In this document: positions 7,801-17,517 of the stretch, piece by piece | Numbering within the stretch: the stretch's first letter is position 1 | Layout: each line of letters opens with the position of its first letter | Assembly (NCBI RefSeq): GCF_005154805.1 | Contig: NZ_CP039728.1 | Coordinates: 62,001-126,000 of the forward strand | Source of the DNA: Bacillus sp. S3 | GTDB taxonomy: Bacteria; Bacillota; Bacilli; Bacillales; Cytobacillaceae | DNA length: 64,000 nucleotides | Direction of reading: 5' to 3' | Made by a program: the position numbers and the translations under genes | Notes under the pieces: generated by a model | Seen by the model: only the letters and a program-made list of their open reading frames with translations | Databases searched by the model: none | Told to the model about the DNA's origin: nothing

Positions 7801-8080
7801 AAAATAGAGATTTTGCAAAATTAAGGAAAGCGTACTGATCATCAACTAAATTAGAAAGTTGTTGAGCTTGTTCCCTTGTTATATATATTTTGGATTCTTG
7901 AAGTTCTGCTGGATTTAAGTTTTCTGATTTAATTTCTCTGATTGATGATGCAAGATTATCAGGTGATACCACTTGAACATTATTAATATTCTCTATTGTT
8001 TCCTCTGTCACGGTTACCAATTCAACTAGTAAATTATTCTCTCCAGGAAAATATAATTTCTTAATAAAATATGTTTTCAT
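7799..8080 (-). CDS. Hypothetical small protein, 93 aa
   Basis: The start at 8080 (MKTYFIKKLYFPGENN) is chosen because GGAAGTG lies upstream at good spacing; an earlier in-frame ATG at 8101 lacks one. The product is acidic, predicted alpha/beta, with no signal peptide or membrane helix. Its family is unknown. It stands alone upstream of the type 2 leader. Confidence 0.5.
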   Translation of the reverse strand: MKTYFIKKLYFPGENNLLVELVTVTEETIENINNVQVVSPDNLASSIREIKSENLNPAELQESKIYITREQAQQLSNLVDDQYAFLNFAKSLF

Positions 8081-8101
8081 TATATTTATCACTTCCAACA
8101 T

Positions 8102-8512
8102 AATTCATAACCCCATTTTAGTCTTTTAGTTATCTTTATTGTAAATAAATAATCTCTCTATACTGTAGATTTTCACAATTAATTAGTGTATAGTATTAAA
8201 ATTTTCATTTCTTTAACAAAATTCAATACACTAAATTTAAATGAATAAACATACTATTAACTGGAAATTTTACTAATACTATTATACTTGCAAAGTAGCT
8301 TAATGATAATCGGAACATCCGTTCTAAAGGTGAAAATTATAAGGGGGCTATTACTCAATTTAATATATTTATTCGTTACCAATAATTACTTTATGGGGCT
8401 AACTTGAAAATAAAAATAGGTTACTCAAAGAGTAACACTTCTCAATTCAGAAAGTACTACGAAGTCTATAAGCTTCAAATGAGTCTGCCATAATCTCTAT
8501 TTGTACAATTGC
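8102..8512. other. Non-coding AT-rich stretch
   Basis: I see no open frame with a credible start and no strong hairpin here. It separates the giant adhesin gene and its terminator from the accessory region. Confidence 0.4.
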
Positions 8513-8582
8513 TTTTTTTATATTCATAAACCGCTGCTTGTCTAATTAGAGCGCAGTCTCCTTTAACCAGCGGGGGCTTGAA
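8513..8582 (-). pseudogene. Remnant of the 3' end of the TadE/F-like gene at 15.7 kb
   Basis: About 65 bases match the end of the gene at 15694-16191 (the block from TATTCATAAACCGCTGCTTG to CCAGCGGGGGCTT) with scattered differences and a frame break. It is a duplicated fragment of the coding sequence for SPRWFKGDTSLIRQAAVYE. It implies that an old duplication or rearrangement spanned the adhesin genes. Confidence 0.65.
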
Positions 8583-8603
8583 GAATCTGTGCAAATTAAA
8601 TTT

Positions 8604-8647
8604 AAAAGACCGATTGCTCTATTTATTACTAGAGAAATCGGTCCTTG
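8604..8647 (-). terminator. Intrinsic terminator of the adhesin operon
   Basis: AGGACCGATT(T)CTCTA pairs with TAGAG(C)AATCGGTCTT and is followed by TTAAATTT on the minus strand, 20 bases after the stop of the giant gene. Confidence 0.8.
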
Positions 8648-8665
8648 ATTAATGGTTTATAAAGA

Positions 8666-11600
8666 TTAATACTTTCTATGGAATCGGTAAACTTCGAGAA
8701 CATTATCAACTATTTCGATTGGAACAGTATCCTTTTTTATTATTCCATTACTATATTTTACTTCAAATTCAAAAGAAGCAGGTCCTTTTTGAATATTGGT
8801 AGGATAATTTAAGAAATTCTCATCATAAAGTTCCCCTTTAAAAAGAACATTTGCAAGTTTGCTTAAATCTACAGTCCTAACAATAGATTGACCATCGGCT
8901 TGTGAAGCTTTAAGAGTACTCTTTACATAAACTATAGGATATGGTGATGTGTCAGCAGCTAATAAGAACTTTTCTCCACTATAAAATTGTTCTGGAGAAT
9001 TTCCTAAAGATTGATGCTTCGACAACCACTCAGGTGTGTGGTCAACATGCCCTTTTATAGTCAAAGCTTTCGAGTAAAACCAAGTTGTTGTTTCGGCACT
9101 ATCATATCCATCTAAAACAGTTGCTCGTATTTCATATTTCTTAGATTTAGTTACAAAGCTATAACAATGCTCTGTATCTGTTAGTACCTGTAATTTTGTC
9201 ATTACTAGTATTTCGATTGAACCTTCTTCTTTGATAAATAACTTTACATCTAATTTCTGCCCATCTGGGTCCTTTACCTTTACACATATATTAACTGTGT
9301 CACCCTCAAACGGTTGGTCCGGATTGTACGTTAATGTTATTGAAGGAACAGTGTTTATTACTTTAATAGTTTTGGATACCGAGCTTGATTCATTATACGG
9401 GTCGGTGACAGTTTGAGTAATAGTATAAACGCCTATTATAGAGGCGGTAAAGGATGGATTAGCTGTATTAAAGGTCAGTTTTTGTCCATCTGGTTTAATC
9501 ACCACATAATTATAAGTTATCGGGTCATTATCCGGATCAAAAGCATTAGACGTTATATTTACCTGTTCATTAACTATATAAGAATCTTTATTCGTGTTAA
9601 ATCCAGGAGATGGTGGTCTGTTTCCTACCGTTAAGACCTTGGTAACAGAATGACTAGCGGTTCCATCTGATGCAGTCAAACGAATATTCCAATTACCTTT
9701 AACGTTAAATACCTTATTAGGTGCGTTAGTTGTAGAAAAGCTAGTCCACGTTGTGCTGCCCGGTTGTTGATATTCCCATTTATAAGTAAGTGGGTCACCG
9801 TCAAGGTCCGTGGAACTATTTGTGAACGTTACTGTTGTATCATTATAAATGGTAGTGGGACTAAAACTAAAATTCGCTATTGGCGGCCGATTGCCCACTG
9901 TTAAAACTTTTGTGACCGAATGGCTGGCTGTTCCATCCGAAACCGTCAAGCGAATATTCCAGTCTCCTTTAATGTTGAAAGTTCGACTAGGATCTTTAGC
10001 TGTAGAAAAGCTTGTCCATGTTAAACTTCCAGGCTGTTGATACTCCCATTTGTAAGTAAGTACGTCACCGTCAGAGTCAATTGATTTATTGGCAAATGTA
10101 ACATTTGTGTCGTTAAAAATCGTTGTTGGACTCCAGATAAAATCCGCTATCGGTGGACGATTTTGCACCATAAGTTTATTTGTAACAGAATGGCTGGCTG
10201 TTCCATCTGAAACCGTCAAGCGAATATTCCAGTCTCCTTTAATGTTGAAAGTTCGACTAGGATCTTTAGCTGTCGAAAAGCTAGTCCATGTTAAACTTCC
10301 AGGCTGTTGATACTCCCACTTATAAGTAAGTACGTCACCGTCAGAGTCAATTGATTTATTGGCAAATGTAACATTTGTGTCGTTAAAAATCGTTGTTGGA
10401 CTCCAGATAAAATCCGCTATCGGTGGACGATTTTGCACCGTAAGTTTATTTGTAACAGAATGACTAGCGGCTCCATCTGAAACAGTTAAGCGAATATCCC
10501 AGTCTCCTTTAATATTGAAAATCCGACTAGTGTCTTTAGCTGTCGAAAAGCTAGTCCACGTTGAACTTCCAGGCTGTTGATACTCCCATTTATAAGTAAG
10601 AGCGTCACCGTCAGGGTCAGTGGAACTATTTGTGAACGTCACTGTCGTATCATTATAAATGGTGCTAGGGCTAAAACTAAAATTCGCTATTGGCGGCCGA
10701 TTGCCCACTGTTAAAACTTTTGTGACAGAATGGCTGGCTGTTCCATCCGAAACCGTCAAGCGAATATTCCAGTCTCCTTGAATATTGAAAATTCGACTAG
10801 GATCTTTAGCTGTCGAAAAGCTAGTCCATGTTAAACTTCCAGGCTGTTGGTACTCCCATTTGTAGGTTAAAATATCACCATCAGGGTCAGTAGAACTATT
10901 TGTGAACGTTACTGTCGTATCATTATAAATGGTAGTGGGATTGAAACTAAAATTCGCTATTGGTGAACGATTACCCACTGGTAAAACTTTTGTGACAGAA
11001 TGGCTAACTATTCCATCTGAAGCTGTCAAGCGAATATTCCAGTCTCCTTTAATATTGAAAATTCGACTAGGATCTTTAGCTGTCGAAAAGCTTGTCCATG
11101 TTAAACTTCCAGGCTGTTGATACTCCCAGTTGTAGGTTAAAATATCACCATCAGAGTCAGTAGAACTATTTGTGAACGTTACTGTCGTATCATTATAAAT
11201 GGTAGTGGGACTGTAACTAAAATTCGCTATTGGTGAACGATTACCCACTGGTAAAACTTTTATGACAGAATGGCTAACTATTCCATCTGAAGCTGTCAAA
11301 CGAATGTTCCAATTACCTTTAATATTAAATAGTTTGCTAGTATCTTTAGCTGTAGAAAAGCTAGTCCATGTTGAGCTGCCAGGCTGTTGATACTCCCAGC
11401 TGTAGGTAAGTGGATCACCGTCAGGGTCCGTGGAACTATTTGTGAACGTCACTGTCGTATCATTATAAATGGTAGCTGGGCTATAACTAAAATTCGCTAC
11501 TGGCGAACGATTGCCTACTGTTAAAACTTTAGTGACAGAGTGACTGGCGGTTCCATCTGAAGCTGTCAAGCGAATATTCCAATTACCTTTAATATTAAAT

Positions 11601-14440
11601 AGTTTGCTAGTATCTTTAGTTGTCGAAAAGCTAGTCCATATTGAGCTGCCCGGTTGTTGATACTCCCATTTATAAGTAAGTGAATCACCGTCAAGGTCCA
11701 TGGAACTATTTGTGAATGTTACTGTCGTATCATTATAAATGGTTGTGGGATTAAAACTAAAATTCGCTACTGGCGGCCGATTGTCCACTGTTAGATTTTT
11801 TGTAACAGAATGACTGGCGGTTCCATCTGAAACCGTCAAGCGAATATTCCAGTCTCCTTTAATGTTGAAAACCTGACTAGGATCTTTAGCTGTCGAAAAG
11901 CTAGTCCACGTTGAACTTCCAGGCTGTTGATACTCCCATTTATAAGTAAGAGCGTCACCGTCAGGATCAGCTGAACTATTTGTGAACGTCACTGTCGTAT
12001 CATTATAAATGGTAGTGGGACTAAAACTAAAATTCGCTATTGGTGGACGATTGCCTACTGTTAGATTTTTTGTAACAGAATGACTGGCGGTTCCATCTGA
12101 AACAGTCAACCGGATATTCCAATCCCCTTTAATGTTGAAAACCTGACTAGGATCTTTAGCTGTCGAAAAGCTAGTCCACGTTGAACTTCCAGGCTGTTGA
12201 TACTCCCATTTATAAGTAAGAGCGTCACCGTCAGGATCAGCTGAACTATTTGTGAACGTCACTGTCGTATCATTATAAATGGTAGTGGGACTAAAACTAA
12301 AATTCGCTATTGGTGGACGATTGCCTACTGTTAGAATTTTTGTAATAGAATGACTGGCGGTTCCATCTGAAACAGTTAACCGGATATTCCAATCCCCTTT
12401 AATGTTGAAAACCTGACTAGGATCTTTAGCTGTCGAAAAGCTAGTCCACGTTGAACTTCCAGGCTGTTGATACTCCCATTTATAAGTAAGAGCGTCACCG
12501 TCAGGATCCGTGGAACTATTTGTGAACGTCACTGTCGTATCATTATAAATGGTAGTGGGACTAAAACTAAAATTCGCTATTGGCGGCCGATTGCCCACTG
12601 TTAAAACTTTTGTGACCGAATGGCTGGCTGTTCCATCCGAAACCGTCAAGCGAATATTCCAGTCTCCTTGAATATTGAAAATTCGATTAGTATCTTTAGT
12701 TGTCGAAAAGCTAGTCCACGTTGAACTTCCAGGTTGTTGATACTCCCATTTATAAGTAAGCGGGTCACCATCAGGGTCTGTCGATGTATTTGTAAATGCA
12801 ACATTTGTGTCATAAAAGATCGTGCTAGGGGTCCATATAAAATCGGCAATTGGGGCTCGATTTTGTACAGTCACTGTCTTTTCAATATCATTGAACATAC
12901 CTTTTTCATTGGTAGCCCGAAGAAAGATTCTCCAATTCCCTTTCTGATTAAGTACCATACTCGGATCTTTTGCTGAGGAGAATTCAACCCAATTAGATGT
13001 TCCTGGCTTCATGTACCACCACTGATAGGTTAATTTATACCCTTGAGGATCAGTAGATTTATTGGTAAAGGTTGCAAGCGTATCATTAAACAATGGGTTT
13101 GGCGAAACATCGAAATTGGCAACAGGAGGTTTAAAGGCAGGTGTATATTTAATAACAGCTTGAGATCCTCCAAAAAGCCAGTATACAGATGAAGACCATC
13201 TTTTGGAGCTAGTTACTGGATCATTAACTCCATACCATACAGCTGTATTATCCTCATTTGAATCTATAGCAGTATAATCCTGACCAGTAATAAAGTATCC
13301 TGTTCCGTTTGTTGTATTCGGAGTAGTTCGTTTATAAACATTCGTCCCAATCATTCTTAATGTTGTTGCATCTACTTCACTCTTTAAATCTATTTTTCCT
13401 TGACTATAATTCTGTGAAGCTAGATTAAACGGTAATATTAATGTATCCCATAAAACCGTATCATCTACGCGCTTTACAATGTATAGTTTCCATTCATCCG
13501 GAGTAGTGGGTTCTGGAAACAAGTCACTTAAAGGGATAGCTACTTCAAACCCCACATAGTCATACAGCATATTACAAACTGAATTGTTAGTATTAGTTGT
13601 GCTACTTGGGCACTGATTCCACACAGTTGTGGCTGTTGATAAACTTTTGTTGTACTCTACATCTTCTGTTGCTGACCAATTTTGCTTCGTAGTGTTATAA
13701 CCAAATATTTTTTTGGGGTTTTTTGTATTTTGCGCCACTATGTAAGTGGAATTATTAGAAGCAGTATGTGTTTTATGCCCAAATATTATAGCCCATCCTT
13801 TAAAGACTATACTTGGCTTACCGTTTCTTGTTTCGATATTGTACCCTTTACCTGAGTAAGTCTTAGAGTATACATCATATACAAGTTTAGCACCTGATTC
13901 AAATGAGTAACTTTTCCTACCACCTGGTAGTGTTGACCATTTCTTGTAGCCACCACTAGGGGTGAAGAAATACGGCTCACCTGAATCATCAGTCACCCAT
14001 TCATCGCTTGCCATCGTACCGCTATCATGAAGGTAATACCAACGGCTATCGAGGAATATCCAACCTGTCTGCATAACACCCGAAGTATTAAGATAATACC
14101 ATTCACCTGTTATAAACTGCCAACCAGTTTTCATGTCTCCGTTAACAGAATCTAAATAGTACCAATAGCCCTTGTCAGAAAGCCAACCAGTTTTCATTGC
14201 TCCTGTATTCATATCGAAAAAGTACCATTTTCCACCTACAGAATACCAACCTGTCACAGCTTTACTGTTTACGTAGTAATACCATGAACCGTCACTTTTT
14301 TGCTCCCAACCATTGGCTACAGCTGCTTGAACATGTTGAATAGTGTTAAGAAAAGGATTAATATAACTATTCATTAATAACATTACTAGCATTAAATAAG
14401 AAAAGACGGTCTTTTTAGACCGTCTTACATGTAAGCGCAT
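8666..14440 (-). CDS. Giant secreted cell-wall-binding adhesin-like protein with PKD-like repeats, 1924 aa
   Basis: An N-terminal signal peptide (VFSYLMLVMLLMNSYINPFL) is followed by five or six 20-residue cell-wall-binding repeats of the GW..x.GxWYY type (residues about 44-165). A unique domain of about 280 residues comes next, then about 15 immunoglobulin-like PKD-type repeats of about 90 residues (consensus ANFSFSPTTIYNDTTVTFTN, later GDWNIRLTVSDG). Twelve of these are nearly identical. A C-terminal region of about 200 residues has no anchor motif. Such proteins sit on the cell surface, held through the N-terminal repeats, and project a rod for adhesion. The start ATG at 14440 follows GGAGGGG, 28 bases after a second cell-wall-binding gene, so the two are one operon. 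Its position after the Tad pilus genes suggests a role in surface contact, perhaps during conjugation. Confidence 0.85.
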   Translation of the reverse strand: MRLHVRRSKKTVFSYLMLVMLLMNSYINPFLNTIQHVQAAVANGWEQKSDGSWYYYVNSKAVTGWYSVGGKWYFFDMNTGAMKTGWLSDKGYWYYLDSVNGDMKTGWQFITGEWYYLNTSGVMQTGWIFLDSRWYYLHDSGTMASDEWVTDDSGEPYFFTPSGGYKKWSTLPGGRKSYSFESGAKLVYDVYSKTYSGKGYNIETRNGKPSIVFKGWAIIFGHKTHTASNNSTYIVAQNTKNPKKIFGYNTTKQNWSATEDVEYNKSLSTATTVWNQCPSSTTNTNNSVCNMLYDYVGFEVAIPLSDLFPEPTTPDEWKLYIVKRVDDTVLWDTLILPFNLASQNYSQGKIDLKSEVDATTLRMIGTNVYKRTTPNTTNGTGYFITGQDYTAIDSNEDNTAVWYGVNDPVTSSKRWSSSVYWLFGGSQAVIKYTPAFKPPVANFDVSPNPLFNDTLATFTNKSTDPQGYKLTYQWWYMKPGTSNWVEFSSAKDPSMVLNQKGNWRIFLRATNEKGMFNDIEKTVTVQNRAPIADFIWTPSTIFYDTNVAFTNTSTDPDGDPLTYKWEYQQPGSSTWTSFSTTKDTNRIFNIQGDWNIRLTVSDGTASHSVTKVLTVGNRPPIANFSFSPTTIYNDTTVTFTNSSTDPDGDALTYKWEYQQPGSSTWTSFSTAKDPSQVFNIKGDWNIRLTVSDGTASHSITKILTVGNRPPIANFSFSPTTIYNDTTVTFTNSSADPDGDALTYKWEYQQPGSSTWTSFSTAKDPSQVFNIKGDWNIRLTVSDGTASHSVTKNLTVGNRPPIANFSFSPTTIYNDTTVTFTNSSADPDGDALTYKWEYQQPGSSTWTSFSTAKDPSQVFNIKGDWNIRLTVSDGTASHSVTKNLTVDNRPPVANFSFNPTTIYNDTTVTFTNSSMDLDGDSLTYKWEYQQPGSSIWTSFSTTKDTSKLFNIKGNWNIRLTASDGTASHSVTKVLTVGNRSPVANFSYSPATIYNDTTVTFTNSSTDPDGDPLTYSWEYQQPGSSTWTSFSTAKDTSKLFNIKGNWNIRLTASDGIVSHSVIKVLPVGNRSPIANFSYSPTTIYNDTTVTFTNSSTDSDGDILTYNWEYQQPGSLTWTSFSTAKDPSRIFNIKGDWNIRLTASDGIVSHSVTKVLPVGNRSPIANFSFNPTTIYNDTTVTFTNSSTDPDGDILTYKWEYQQPGSLTWTSFSTAKDPSRIFNIQGDWNIRLTVSDGTASHSVTKVLTVGNRPPIANFSFSPSTIYNDTTVTFTNSSTDPDGDALTYKWEYQQPGSSTWTSFSTAKDTSRIFNIKGDWDIRLTVSDGAASHSVTNKLTVQNRPPIADFIWSPTTIFNDTNVTFANKSIDSDGDVLTYKWEYQQPGSLTWTSFSTAKDPSRTFNIKGDWNIRLTVSDGTASHSVTNKLMVQNRPPIADFIWSPTTIFNDTNVTFANKSIDSDGDVLTYKWEYQQPGSLTWTSFSTAKDPSRTFNIKGDWNIRLTVSDGTASHSVTKVLTVGNRPPIANFSFSPTTIYNDTTVTFTNSSTDLDGDPLTYKWEYQQPGSTTWTSFSTTNAPNKVFNVKGNWNIRLTASDGTASHSVTKVLTVGNRPPSPGFNTNKDSYIVNEQVNITSNAFDPDNDPITYNYVVIKPDGQKLTFNTANPSFTASIIGVYTITQTVTDPYNESSSVSKTIKVINTVPSITLTYNPDQPFEGDTVNICVKVKDPDGQKLDVKLFIKEEGSIEILVMTKLQVLTDTEHCYSFVTKSKKYEIRATVLDGYDSAETTTWFYSKALTIKGHVDHTPEWLSKHQSLGNSPEQFYSGEKFLLAADTSPYPIVYVKSTLKASQADGQSIVRTVDLSKLANVLFKGELYDENFLNYPTNIQKGPASFEFEVKYSNGIIKKDTVPIEIVDNVLEVYRFHRKY
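9623..12863 (-). repeat. Twelve tandem 270-bp PKD-encoding repeats
   Basis: Twelve in-frame units of exactly 90 codons run through the middle of the adhesin gene. Adjacent units are very similar at DNA level; for example the pair at about 10083-10622 is almost identical. Recombination between units would change the length in 90-residue steps without shifting the frame. Assemblies from short reads may miscount them. Confidence 0.9.
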
Positions 14441-14468
14441 GACACCCCTCCGTTTTATTTAAAAATAA

Positions 14469-15341
14469 TTAACGAATCCAGGCACCACTTCGGTCCAGAT
14501 AATAGTTTCCGATTTTTGTATTTGATGCCATTTCACCGTTGCTGTATAAGTAATACCATTTTCCATTAACTAGTTGCCACCCAGTTTTCATTGCTCCACT
14601 GGATGCTAGATAGTACCAGTCATTCCCATCTAATAACCAACCGGTTTTCATAGCACCTGAACCAACAAGGTAATACCAAGTACCATTTACTATTTGCCAC
14701 CCAGTTTTCATTACCCCATTAGATGCTAGATAATACCAAGTACCATTTACTTTTTGCCATCCAGTTGCCATTTCACCACTGGATGCTAGATAGTACCAAG
14801 CTTTATCATAAATCCATCCTGTACGCATAATGCCTTTCGTGTCCAAGAAATACCACTTAGAGTTTACATATAACCATCCAGTATGTTTATTACCTTGTGA
14901 ATTGTAATAGACCCATTGACCATTTTCTTTAACCCATCCTTTAGATGATTGTTCTGGATTAGGTTGACCTCCATTATTAGTGGTATGAACGGTCAAAAAT
15001 ATTTGAGAGTATTGAGGAGTCGCCATTTCAAATATCTGTCCATCATAGTCAACAGTTTTATTTATTAATCCACTGATTACATATTTAGAGGGAAAATATT
15101 GATCTCCTGGACGATAATAACCCGTAACAAGATCTTTACAAACTCCTGTAGCTTGAGCGGGATTTTGTAAAGTGTGTACTCCTTGGGTAATGGTAATATC
15201 GCATTTAGTAGATGTTGAGTCTGTATTTGCTGAAGCTTCCCCTCCTACTGTAAATATTGTAGAAAATGCTACTATTCCAGTTAACGCAAGTGCTTGTAAT
15301 TTTTTTGAATACTTGATTGATTGAAATTTGTTTGTCTTCAT
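14469..15341 (-). CDS. Secreted protein with C-terminal cell-wall-binding repeats, 290 aa
   Basis: The start at 15341 (MKTNKFQSIK) follows GGAGGAAAATAAA; the frame extends 15 bases further without need. The signal peptide is LQALALTGIVAFSTIFTVGGEASA. A unique domain of about 90 residues with two cysteines (KCDITIT...GVCKDL) follows, and the protein ends with seven 20-residue repeats of the GW..VNGxWYYL type, the choline/glucan-binding family. It probably binds teichoic acid or cell-wall carbohydrate. It is the first gene of the operon with the giant adhesin and has its own leader (15450-15605). Confidence 0.8.
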   Translation of the reverse strand: MKTNKFQSIKYSKKLQALALTGIVAFSTIFTVGGEASANTDSTSTKCDITITQGVHTLQNPAQATGVCKDLVTGYYRPGDQYFPSKYVISGLINKTVDYDGQIFEMATPQYSQIFLTVHTTNNGGQPNPEQSSKGWVKENGQWVYYNSQGNKHTGWLYVNSKWYFLDTKGIMRTGWIYDKAWYYLASSGEMATGWQKVNGTWYYLASNGVMKTGWQIVNGTWYYLVGSGAMKTGWLLDGNDWYYLASSGAMKTGWQLVNGKWYYLYSNGEMASNTKIGNYYLDRSGAWIR

Positions 15342-15449
15342 TTTATTTTCCTCCATTTGAAATCCTAATTTTGAATTTAATCACAATTGCCCCCACTAAA
15401 TTTTTGAAATTCTCTTAAACTGTTTTCATTTTTATTACTCCTTTCCAAC

Positions 15450-15525
15450 AAAAAAGGCCTTTAGGAGCAATAGATAATAAACACACAAATAGAATGTGTT
15501 TACTTCTCCATGATCCCAAAGACCT
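15450..15525 (-). terminator. Leader terminator before the cell-wall-binding operon
   Basis: AGGTCTTTGGGA and TCCTAAAGGCCT pair around an inner hairpin (TAAACACA...TGTGTTTA) and run into TTTTTTG on the minus strand. It lies upstream of the first gene of the operon, so it acts as an attenuator. Confidence 0.7.
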
Positions 15526-15605
15526 CAATAGTTTACTGTCAAACTGCTAACCTAAGAAAAGGTTGCAAAAAAAAACAAGGAAAATGTTACTAGTTTTAGT
15601 ATAAG
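15526..15605 (-). promoter_or_regulatory. Leader region (type 2 motif) of the cell-wall-binding operon
   Basis: A TATACT -10-like box lies at 15598-15603. The transcript would begin with AACCT-TTTTCTT-AGGTT, a small hairpin, followed by AGCAGTTTGACAGTAAACT. This aligns with the leader cores at 7.7 kb and 48.8 kb (hairpin, GCRG, then a TRTTAAAC-like or AGTAAAC block). Confidence 0.45.
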
Positions 15606-15693
15606 CGTTTGCAGTTTCTATGTATATAGTTTTTTGAGGCCATTTATTAAATTTATTGGGAGTAATTAAATTTATTAGGATTTTAAAAAAGAG

Positions 15694-16191
15694 TTATTTT
15701 TTATATTCATAAACCGCTGCTTGTCTTATTAGAGAAGTATCTCCTTTAAACCAGCGGGGGCTTTCGGTTGTTAATACTGCTATAATACATGGACCATCTA
15801 CATTTTCGATAATCTTATATTTAGAATTGTAGTACACGAAAGGATAAGTTCTTGGTACGCTATCATCGATAAATTCAAGTTCTACAACTTGTAAATCATG
15901 TTTAAAAAAAGAATTTTCAGTTGGATTAAAAATATTTCCTGAAGTACTAGTTACGGATAGATTAACTTCCAAACTTTTTTTAAAATTAGAAGTTGCAACT
16001 ATCTGATCAAAAACGATTTTTCCTTCAGAGATTGATTCAGGTAATATAGCTAAACTAGCATCATGAACAGCTAGTTCTAAAGTATTTTTCACTTGCCTGG
16101 TTGCAGTTTTGTCAGCATCTAAATTAAACTGTAGCTGCGTAATAAAGGCATAAAGAAGAATAAACAATATAGTACGTAAAGTTGTTGCCAT
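15694..16191 (-). CDS. TadE/TadF-like pseudopilin, 165 aa
   Basis: A single N-terminal hydrophobic helix (LRTILFILLYAFITQLQF) is followed by a periplasm/wall-facing domain, the layout of TadE/F minor pseudopilins. The start ATG at 16191 follows AGGAG. It is the last gene of the Tad locus. There is no recognisable prepilin cleavage site. A decayed copy of its 3' end lies at 8.5 kb. Assignment rests on topology and context, not on strong sequence motifs. Confidence 0.6.
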   Translation of the reverse strand: MATTLRTILFILLYAFITQLQFNLDADKTATRQVKNTLELAVHDASLAILPESISEGKIVFDQIVATSNFKKSLEVNLSVTSTSGNIFNPTENSFFKHDLQVVELEFIDDSVPRTYPFVYYNSKYKIIENVDGPCIIAVLTTESPRWFKGDTSLIRQAAVYEYKK

Positions 16192-16202
16192 CTGGACAAC
16201 TC

Positions 16203-16580
16203 CTAGTTAATATATTCACTTAAAATTTTAGTTTCCTTTTTAAAAGTACTTGGGCCCTGATTAAAAATATCCAAAATAAAAATAAAACTTCTTGGAGCTT
16301 CAATACTTGCTTCTAAATATTGATTTCTATGAGTTAACGATTGTGTAGCTTGAATTTTAATTTTAGTTTCATCAAAGTTATAGTTCTTTACTAATGAATC
16401 CTTCATTCCCTGAATGATCGATGGCGTAAATTGGCCCTCTATTGCCGCTTTCTTTGCCCCTTCTGTTAATACCACTTCAACAGCCTCTCGATGTAGACTA
16501 TCTAAATAGGAAAGAATGGGAGCAAACATAATATTAATCACAATAAATAGAGTCATCCATTCACCCAATGTTTTAGACAC
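16203..16580 (-). CDS. TadE-like pseudopilin, 125 aa
   Basis: The start is a GTG at 16580 (VSKTLGEWMTLFIVINIMFA) with AAAGGAG upstream; the longer frame includes a hairpin and no better site. One N-terminal membrane helix precedes a basic/mixed extracellular domain ending in SEYIN. The next gene starts 11 bases after its stop, indicating an operon. Typical of minor pilins of Tad systems in Gram-positive bacteria; moderate confidence. Confidence 0.6.
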   Translation of the reverse strand: MSKTLGEWMTLFIVINIMFAPILSYLDSLHREAVEVVLTEGAKKAAIEGQFTPSIIQGMKDSLVKNYNFDETKIKIQATQSLTHRNQYLEASIEAPRSFIFILDIFNQGPSTFKKETKILSEYIN

Positions 16581-16648
16581 GATTACCAGACTCCTTTTTG
16601 TATGACAAGAGAGGGGTATCCCCTCTCCCCATATAAACACAAGTGTTT

Positions 16649-16808
16649 TTATTTATCACTTGGCATATTCGTTTGCATGCTGCTAATTTTAGCTTTATAA
16701 GCACCTGCTTCAGTGTTGACCATGTTATAACCTAAGACAAATAAAAAGGCACTGATTGAAATTACAGTAACTGCAATTTTTAAGAATGTAGACAATGTTT
16801 GGTTCATG
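16649..16808 (-). pseudogene. Small pilin-like gene A1, separated from its ribosome binding site by IS66 copy 2
   Basis: The frame reads MNQTLSTFLKIAVTVISIS then NMVNTEAGAYKAKIS and NMPSDK, a 52-residue one-helix protein like intact copy A2 at 19410-19568. IS66 inserted at the start codon: the ATG is part of the 8-bp duplicated target, so an ATG is present on both sides, but the native GGAGG is now 2.4 kb away at about 19240. Expression could only come from within the IS, where a GTG-initiated fused frame of 66 codons exists (from 16849). Confidence 0.85.
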
Positions 16809-16894
16809 GTAAGCCCGTATTCAAACAACGCATATAAAAACAGCAGCACCTCCTGGTATGATCAACGTATCAATTTAAGGAGGTGCTTTTTCAT

Positions 16895-17089
16895 ATGCCG
16901 CAGCAAAAACTCACAATCGTCCCCGTTACATTACATTCCGAAAACAAAAATACTTCTGCACCAAATCCAGTAGTGATTTCTCCAAATCCTACTTGCACGA
17001 TCAAAACCGGCAACGCCGAAATCTCCTTCTTCAACGGCGTAGATGAGCACATCATCCAAACGGTTATGAGGGAGTTGAAAAATCCGTGA
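16895..17089 (+). CDS. tnpA: IS66 accessory protein TnpA-type (copy 2)
   Basis: Identical to the copy 1 product; start at MPQQKLTIV after AGGAGG. It is the first gene of the IS transcript, overlapping tnpB by four bases. Confidence 0.8.
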   Translation: MPQQKLTIVPVTLHSENKNTSAPNPVVISPNPTCTIKTGNAEISFFNGVDEHIIQTVMRELKNP

Positions 17090-17439
17090 AACACGATTTT
17101 ACTAGCGTAAAAAATATTTACATCATTTGCGGTAAAACTGATATGAGAAAAGGTATTGACGGACTAGCCACATTAATTCAAGATTCCTTTGAATTGGATC
17201 CATACGGGGATTCCATTTTCTTGTTTTCAGGATGGAGTAAAGATCGCTATAAATGCTTATATTTCGACGGTGATGGCTTCGCCATGCTATATAAACGTTT
17301 GGATAACGGAAAACTCCAATGGCCAAAGGATGAAAACGAAGTACGGAATCTCTCTCAAAAGGAGCTCAGGTGGCTCCTCGAGGGGTTATCTATCCAGCAG
17401 CCAAAGGCGATTCAGCAGTCACCAAAAGGTGCCTTCTAA
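17086..17439 (+). CDS. tnpB: IS66 accessory protein TnpB (copy 2)
   Basis: Identical at protein level to the copy 1 product, with the ICGKTDMRKGIDGL motif. Required with TnpC for IS66 movement. Confidence 0.95.
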   Translation: MKHDFTSVKNIYIICGKTDMRKGIDGLATLIQDSFELDPYGDSIFLFSGWSKDRYKCLYFDGDGFAMLYKRLDNGKLQWPKDENEVRNLSQKELRWLLEGLSIQQPKAIQQSPKGAF

Positions 17440-17517
17440 ATTCGTTAAAGCCCTTCATTTTATCTTTATTCCACTGTTCGAACTCGTTATAATAAAAGAA
17501 GTGAATCCGAACGAAAA

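Noticed and set aside
9849..11120. Plus-strand open frames inside the PKD repeat region
   Set aside because: They repeat with the 270-bp period and are antisense shadows of the adhesin gene; no ribosome binding sites.
9623..12863. CRISPR-like repeat array
   Set aside because: The repeats are 270 bp, contiguous, in frame and without spacers; they encode protein domains.
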